The notes beneath the pieces are model-generated. The model was not told the origin of the DNA. It saw nothing but the letters and a program-made list of their open reading frames with translations, and did not search any database. From positions 52,022,358 to 52,086,357 of the forward strand of contig JANJXV010000004.1 in NCBI GenBank assembly GCA_024803745.1: a stretch of DNA of 64,000 bases, given 5' to 3'. The position numbers were made by a program, and so were the translations under genes. Positions 58,477 through 64,000 of this stretch are shown piece after piece. The DNA comes from Megascapheus bottae. Lineage: Eukaryota > Chordata > Mammalia > Rodentia > Geomyidae. Numbering within the stretch: position 1 is the first letter of the stretch; each line of letters opens with the position of its first letter.

Positions 58477-59298
58477 AACCATACAATGGACAAAGGCCTC
58501 ATATCTAAAATATATCAACAGCTCCAAAAATTGAATCACGCCAAAACTAATCTCCAAAGAAACAACCATCCCATCAAAAGATGGGCCAAAGACTTAAAGA
58601 GAGTCTTCTCTGAAGAAGAAACAAAAATAGCCTATAGACACATGAAGAAATGCTCGACATCTCTGGTCATAAAAGAAATGCAAATCAAAACAACTCTAAG
58701 ATTCCACCTCACTCCAGTTAGGATGGCCAGGATCAGGAAAACGAATAACAACAGATGCTGGAGGGGATGTGGCCAGGAGGGATCACTACTACACTGTTGG
58801 TGGGAGTGCAAACTCGTTCAACCACTATGGAAAGCCGTATGGCAGTTCCTCAAAAGACTAAACATAGAGCTCCCCTATGACCCAGCAATTCCACTACTTG
58901 GCATTTACCCAATCATCCAAACAAAAAGACATACTAAATCCACTAGCACAACGATGTTCATTGCAGCACTATTCACCATAGCAAAGATATGGAACCAACC
59001 CAGATGTCCCTCAGTGGATGAGTGGATCAACGAGATGTGGTATTTGTACACAATGGAATTCTATGCTGCTGTCAGAAAAAACGAAATCTCCCCATTTGTA
59101 AGGAAATGGAAAGACTTAGAAAAAACCATATTAAGTGAGGTAAACCAGACTCAAAGGAACATAGGCTCAATGGTTTCCCTCATTTGCCATAATCAGGAGA
59201 AACCTTGGACTCTTCTAGCAGAGATTTGCAATAGAGCAAAACCTAGATACATAAGGCCATACAGTATGACGCTAAATGAAAGGACCTCTAGGATATAG
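58477..59298 (+). pseudogene. L1 ORF2 C-terminal fragment, unbroken frame
   Basis: About 270 codons of the ORF2 C-terminus, open from the truncation point to a stop at 59296-59298. Visible features are the basic stretch '[14 protein letters not shown]', the cysteine-rich region '[19 protein letters not shown]', the '[27 protein letters not shown]' block, and the terminal region '[14 protein letters not shown]'. This region of ORF2 is needed for target-primed reverse transcription in known L1s. The endonuclease and RT domains are absent and no promoter is present, so it is not a functional gene. The first ATG at 58486 is incidental. Confidence 0.9.
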
Positions 59299-59614
59299 AA
59301 ACAAAAGCCATATAGTGAGTGATTGTTGTCCTTAATGTACTATGTTATCTCTCATCTCTTTTGCTGTCCCTTGTTATCTCATATTGTTACAGTATTTCAC
59401 TTTGTTATCTGATATATTGGATATATGCGTATTTGGTTATTTGAAATTGGATAGGAAAGGGGGGCGGGAAACAAGATGAGGGTGGGGGTGGGGGGAGGGA
59501 AATGGGGACCAAGACATGAGAAAGGGTATCAATGTATGTGAAGTAATGCACCTTCCATCTGGCGAATATAATGTAACCCTTCTATTAATTACAATAAAAA
59601 TTATATGGACAAAA
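59299..59614 (+). other. L1 3' UTR
   Basis: Includes a G-rich purine run at 59450-59505 and the reference form of the 3' end that other fragments in this window match. Confidence 0.88.
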
Positions 59615-59692
59615 AAGGATGCAAAGTTAAGTATAACTTCTCTACAAGAAAATCCCTCACAGGTATAGTCCTAAATAAAATAGCAATAAAAG

Positions 59693-59695
<3 letters not shown>

Positions 59696-59744
<49 letters not shown>
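59696..59744 (+). repeat. (TG)24 microsatellite
   Basis: Uninterrupted TG units. The Val/Cys-repeat reading frame starting here is an artefact. Confidence 0.97.
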
Positions 59745-59746
<2 letters not shown>

Positions 59747-59935
59747 AATGAGAAAAGAACAGTAATCAAAGAAAACCAGGTGACAAAGACTAAAAGTGAA
59801 ATCCAGGCTGACTTCCTATACTACTTACATACTTCTGACCTGAGAAAGACTGGGTTGGAAACTGTACCCCTAAGCCCTAAGGCTTATTCATTCCTCACAT
59901 CATGTTCAAGAATAATGCTTGGACACAATATTTTA

Positions 59936-60136
59936 ATCCCTGTGTGTGCTGGTCTGGCCTTGAACTCAGGACCTTACACTCTAGATGAGCTTTGGGTTCC
60001 AGGTTCAGTTCTATCGATTGAGCAACTTCTCCACTTCCAACTTTTAGCTTGTTAATTGAAAATCAGTGTCTCTTGGATTTGTTGGTTCTGGCTGGCTATG
60101 CACTGTCTTACATAGCTAGGATTTTAGATGTGAATC
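59936..60136 (-). mobile_element. B1-like/Geo composite SINE, minus strand, degraded
   Basis: 'tctggccttgaactcaggac', 'gcttgttaattgaaaatcag', 'gctggctatgcactgtctta', 'catagctaggattttagatg'. Confidence 0.65.
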
Positions 60137-61854
60137 AGTACTGCAGAATAGTAGTCTTAGCATGTTCTTAAAAGAGAGTTGCAAGTTAGAGGATGAGTTC
60201 TTAATGTGCTAGTGTTATCAAAAAGATAACAAATGAAGGCAATGAAGAGTATTACTGCTGTCAAATAAGTACAATATTATAAATTTACTTGTTATGTTGG
60301 TCTTTTATATGTATGAAAGAATGCCTATTTGACAGAGAAACAGCAGAAGTAATTCATTTTGGCTTCATAAATTAGATTACTAATCATACAATGCCCTCAA
60401 TTTTGATGTTTAAGATGCATAATAAAACAAATTGTGATGAGAAACATTCATGTACAAAGCAGTGAGATATGAGCCCAGGACTAAGATAATGAAGTCTATA
60501 GTGTAAAATTAGTGTTGGAAGCATTTTCCGTAATTGTCTTTGAGTATCTGTAGCTTCCGTTTCTGGTATATCAGTTACTTATGATCAGTCATTGTCTGAC
60601 TATCTTCCAGAAAAACATGATGTAAATTGCATGCTATTCTGAAGAGTGTGATAAAATCTTGTCCAGGCCTCTGTTCTGATCAGTGAACCTGGCCTGTTTG
60701 CACTAGCCGCAGTAGTCCCTTCATTGATGAGACTAGCAATCTCCCCAATCTCCCTTTGCAGACATGACTTCACATCACAATGCCTGCATCATTTCCCTCC
60801 CTTAATCTCAACTAGCTGGCATTCAATAATCCCATATCATTGCAATAAGGTCAATTTGAGCACAATACAAGATACAATACAATATATTATTATCATTGCC
60901 CAGTGCTGTTATTGTTCATCTCTTACTAAACATAATTTATAAATTAAACTATATCAAGGTATGTTTATGTACAAGAAAAACATATATGTAAATTTATATA
61001 AATATTGCATCCTACCCATAAATTGAGGTATTGACAAAAAAGGAGGAAAGGTAGGGGAGTTGCTTGTAGATTTCTTGGAGTGGTTAGATGCAGCCCAGTG
61101 GGCTTAATGCAAGCATGAAAACAGCAAATCCTGAAGTCAGAATGCTGATGGTAATGCAGGCCGAGATTACTTCAGAAAGGAAGTTTGCTGTTATCAGATC
61201 ACATTTCACTAAGTATTGGGAGGACATCCCTGGAAAGGAATCAATAAGGAAATAAATTTAGAGCTCTAGAGATCAACACTCACACTGTTGAATTGAGACA
61301 TTCAGCATGAAGGTGTAATTATAATAGAAGTAATGTCATCTGAAAGGATTGTGAGGCTCAAGGAAGAGCAGAAGGTCTATAGAGCCTTTAAGTCTTCAAT
61401 TTAAAAGTTAATCAAGTTAACCAAGGGAACAGATAGCATTTTTAAAAAGCAAAAGAAGATTAATTACACTGGAGAACAAAACTGTGAAGCCTGACACTAA
61501 AGAAAAGCAAAGTTATAATGCTTTTGGTATTTTTCCCTTAATAAAGACTAAGGTAAAGTTTCTTATATTCAAACATTTATACTACAAGTGAAATATTAAA
61601 ATGTTGCTAAGCTCCCATGCTCGAGATATATTCTATTTCATCTTCCAGGCATGCACAATTTGAAGGGAGTGAATGCATCCTGAGATAAAGGAAATGGCTA
61701 AAGCATCTGGATATTGTGCAATCCCCTACTGATTGGAGAACAATTGATTCAATTCCACGTGTCATGCAATTAATTTGTCTCTAATAAGAAAGGTGAATAG
61801 CCTGCTAACCACTTGATAGTACTGAGTTCTCCTTCTCCTGTCTAAAAATAGGTA
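60137..61854. other. Unannotated DNA
   Basis: 1.7 kb with no gene, RNA or assignable repeat. A 72-codon frame at 60724-60942 is not supported. Confidence 0.4.
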
Positions 61855-61904
61855 AATACATACATACATACATACATACATACATACATACATACATGCA
61901 TACA
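61855..61904 (+). repeat. (CATA)12 microsatellite
   Basis: Tetranucleotide units with one CATG variant near the end. Confidence 0.96.
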
Positions 61905-62485
61905 GGCTCTGAGGAATGGGAAAATTTTCATATGAGTGTTAGCTGGTCAGTGTCCCATTAGCAGACTGATCTTATTGGACCAGTTCATTAGCCACGGATG
62001 CATTCTCCACATGCTTTGCAGTCATGGTGAGCTTGGCTTTCAATGCCTCACTGGAGGAGGGAGGACTAAGTGATGGGAAAGCATCAGGCTATGCCTATGT
62101 GTCCTAAGGAGAATGTATAGTTGCTAATAAAGCTGCTTTTCAGATACAGAAAGCTCTAGGGACCTTGATGTACTGCCTGAATATTTTGGTCTCAATCTAA
62201 ATCAATGCACTTTCTATGCATCGAAGAGTGGGATTTCAATAGAAGGTATTATCTGGTGTTATTCAGAGACTGTAGAGAAAAAAAGGAGATATTTGAGGTT
62301 TTTTAAGTTAGAAGTAACTAGACCTAAAATGATCTTATAACCAAAAGATCACAGGCTACAAACAATTGATTGAGAACTCAGTAGTTTAACATTTTTGCTC
62401 AGTCCTAGACAATATCTCAGAATGTAGACTTCTCTTCAACATATTTGATGACAAAGAACTCCCTTTTCCCAAAGAAGGTTCTCGC
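61905..62485. other. Unannotated DNA
   Basis: Nothing recognised. Confidence 0.4.
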
Positions 62486-62622
62486 TCCTCTCCTCTCCTC
62501 TCCTCTCCTCTCCTCTCCTCTCTCTCTGTCTCTCTCTCTCTGTATCTCTCTCTTTCCCTCTCTGTCTGTCTGCCTCTGTCTTTCTGTCTCTCTCCTCTCT
62601 CTGTCTATCTCTCTCTCTCTTC
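62486..62622 (+). repeat. (CCTCT)7 and imperfect CT-rich tract
   Basis: Seven CCTCT units at 62486-62520, then a CT tract with GT interruptions. Arg/Glu-rich and Ser/Leu-rich frames across it are artefacts. Confidence 0.95.
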
Positions 62623-63789
62623 CTTATTTTAGCCCTTTTCTGAAATGCATCATGCAAAGAATGGCCTCAATTGTGGCCTATGCACCTTTTAACACGTCTT
62701 CATAACTTTTTCCATAGAATCTTGGAAGACATTATTTCCTCTCTATTGTTATCCAAACAAAATAACCCCAATTCATTGGGAAGCTTTTATACTAGATTAA
62801 TTTCAAGTCACAGGATAATTCTTGGTTAGGGTAATCTAGTTATACATTACTGAAATCCAATGACAGGTAGGAAAATAAAAATATGTACCATATGTGTACT
62901 GATGGTTTCATGATGTTTCATTTGATTCAATAATTTTGAATTACTTAACCTATGAATAATCCAGGGTTTCTCTAATGATTCTCTAACAATTTTTAGACAA
63001 AAAATAAGGTAGGAGCAAGGATGGACATATCCCTAATAACTTATGGTCAGTTCAGAGTATTTTTCTCTTTTCTCTCTTTTCTGATTAATGCTCACTAATG
63101 CAGCAGTTCACAGACAAGGCAGGGCAAGTCTAGATGGTTTTCATAGAGCCTTTCTTTCATAGTAAATGTGTACAAGAATTGTATAGAGATTTTTTCAAAA
63201 TGGTGACAGTCTATCATGCCTCAAACTACAGGATGTACATGAGTAAGACCTGTTAAAACATTTCAATTATTGAAAGCTATGTCATAATATTATCATATAT
63301 TTTACTAAATGTAACCTCTTTACCCTAATTGTTTTTCATATATACTTTTACTGGGTCAAAATCATTCTAACAGGAAAAAAAGAATGCATTTGAATTTCTA
63401 ACTTCCACAACCAATTTTCTTCTTATTTTAATTTTGATATATAATATATTATACATCATTAAGTCTAAACTCTCCTTTTGTGTTGTTACTTTTCTAATCT
63501 TGAGTAAACTGAAGAAGCAATGTAAAATAGTTGCTTAAGCCTGGACTCTTTATCAGGCAGCTATAGTTTTAAATATTGACTACGACTTGCAAGATGAATT
63601 GCATAGAGAAATTAATTAACTCCCTAAGTAATGCACCCAACAACAGGTTTAGCTTAGCATTTTGTAGTGAAAAAAAATTGAGTGAACTAAGGATGAAAGT
63701 GTTGAATGCTTAGTAGCAGTAAAATGAGTCATTCTTACTGTGATCCAGTTTTCTGTCCATTGGAGGCTTCCATTTAAAATTATCTTATT
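62623..63789. other. Unannotated DNA
   Basis: Nothing recognised. Confidence 0.4.
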
Positions 63790-63845
63790 TCTAACAGAAT
63801 TACAACCCCTCTGTGCAATACATTAATAATAACAATAAAATAATA
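63790..63845 (+). mobile_element. Old L1 3'-end fragment, candidate
   Basis: 'attacaacccctctgtgcaa' and 'ttaataataacaataaaata' match the layout of older L1 3' ends such as 52080-52125. Very short. Confidence 0.4.
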
Positions 63846-63937
63846 AATGTTTCATGAGTTTCCATCTCCAGAACAAAGTCCTGAAAGCAATTGACAACGG
63901 GTTTTTGTTTTGTCTTGTTGTAGTTTTAGGGTTTTTA

Positions 63938-63940
<3 letters not shown>

Positions 63941-63988
<48 letters not shown>
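63941..63988 (+). repeat. (GT)24 microsatellite
   Basis: Uninterrupted GT units, 12 bases from the window end. Confidence 0.97.
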
Positions 63989-63990
<2 letters not shown>

Positions 63991-64000
63991 ATGTGCAGGA

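Larger units (their letters stand above)
58459..59630 (+). mobile_element. 5'-truncated L1 with perfect 16-bp target duplication
   Basis: The duplication 'aaggatgcaaagttaa' is at 58459-58474 and 59615-59630. The element (58475-59614) holds the last ~275 codons of ORF2 and the 3' UTR, ending in a short 'caataaaaattatatggac' tail and a few As. The perfect duplication and unbroken frame suggest a fairly recent insertion. Confidence 0.95.

Noticed and set aside
1..64000. Bacterial-type systems (CRISPR, operons, toxin-antitoxin, prophage)
   Set aside because: SINE, L1 and ERV content shows mammalian nuclear DNA, and regularly spaced repeats are simple microsatellites without unique spacers.

Overview
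The window is AT-rich mammalian intergenic DNA with no host gene I can support. I found no multi-exon coding structure, no intact cellular open reading frame, no CRISPR array, no operon and no RNA gene apart from tRNA-derived SINEs. Its recognisable content is retrotransposons and simple repeats in long stretches of unannotated sequence. The SINEs suggest a rodent of the Geomyoidea (kangaroo rats, pocket mice, pocket gophers). Most are dimers with a tRNA-Ala/ID-like left half and a characteristic right half. From memory, this matches the IDL-Geo SINE reported as restricted to that superfamily. I could not check this, so the taxon is an inference.

Layout. 1-12.6 kb holds SINEs, L1 3' ends, a 209-base homopurine tract (5103-5311) and a twin-primed, partly inverted L1 (8050-9300). 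12.6-15.5 kb is a three-layer nest: a SINE split by a minus-strand L1, which is split by a small retroviral element (13332-13884). 18.8-25.4 kb is a near full-length but dead plus-strand L1 with a GC-rich 5' UTR, broken ORF1 and broken ORF2. 25.4-37.6 kb has scattered SINEs in otherwise unremarkable DNA. 37.7-40.4 kb is a minus-strand L1 that is internally deleted or chimeric. 41-58 kb holds SINEs, microsatellites, L1 3' fragments and ancient LTR-like relics. 58.475-59.614 kb is a younger 5'-truncated L1 with a perfect 16-bp target duplication and an unbroken ORF2 C-terminus. The last 4 kb holds simple repeats and unannotated DNA.

The most unusual object is the 553-bp endogenous retrovirus element at 13332-13884. 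It has one short LTR, a tRNA-Lys-type primer binding site, a leader with a candidate splice donor, and the first codons of gag. It then ends in an inverted 99-bp copy of its own LTR start. Both termini are therefore U3 ends, and a 6-bp target duplication flanks it. This looks like an aberrant reverse-transcription product that still integrated. It is not a new functional system. I see no evidence in this window for a previously undescribed biological machine.
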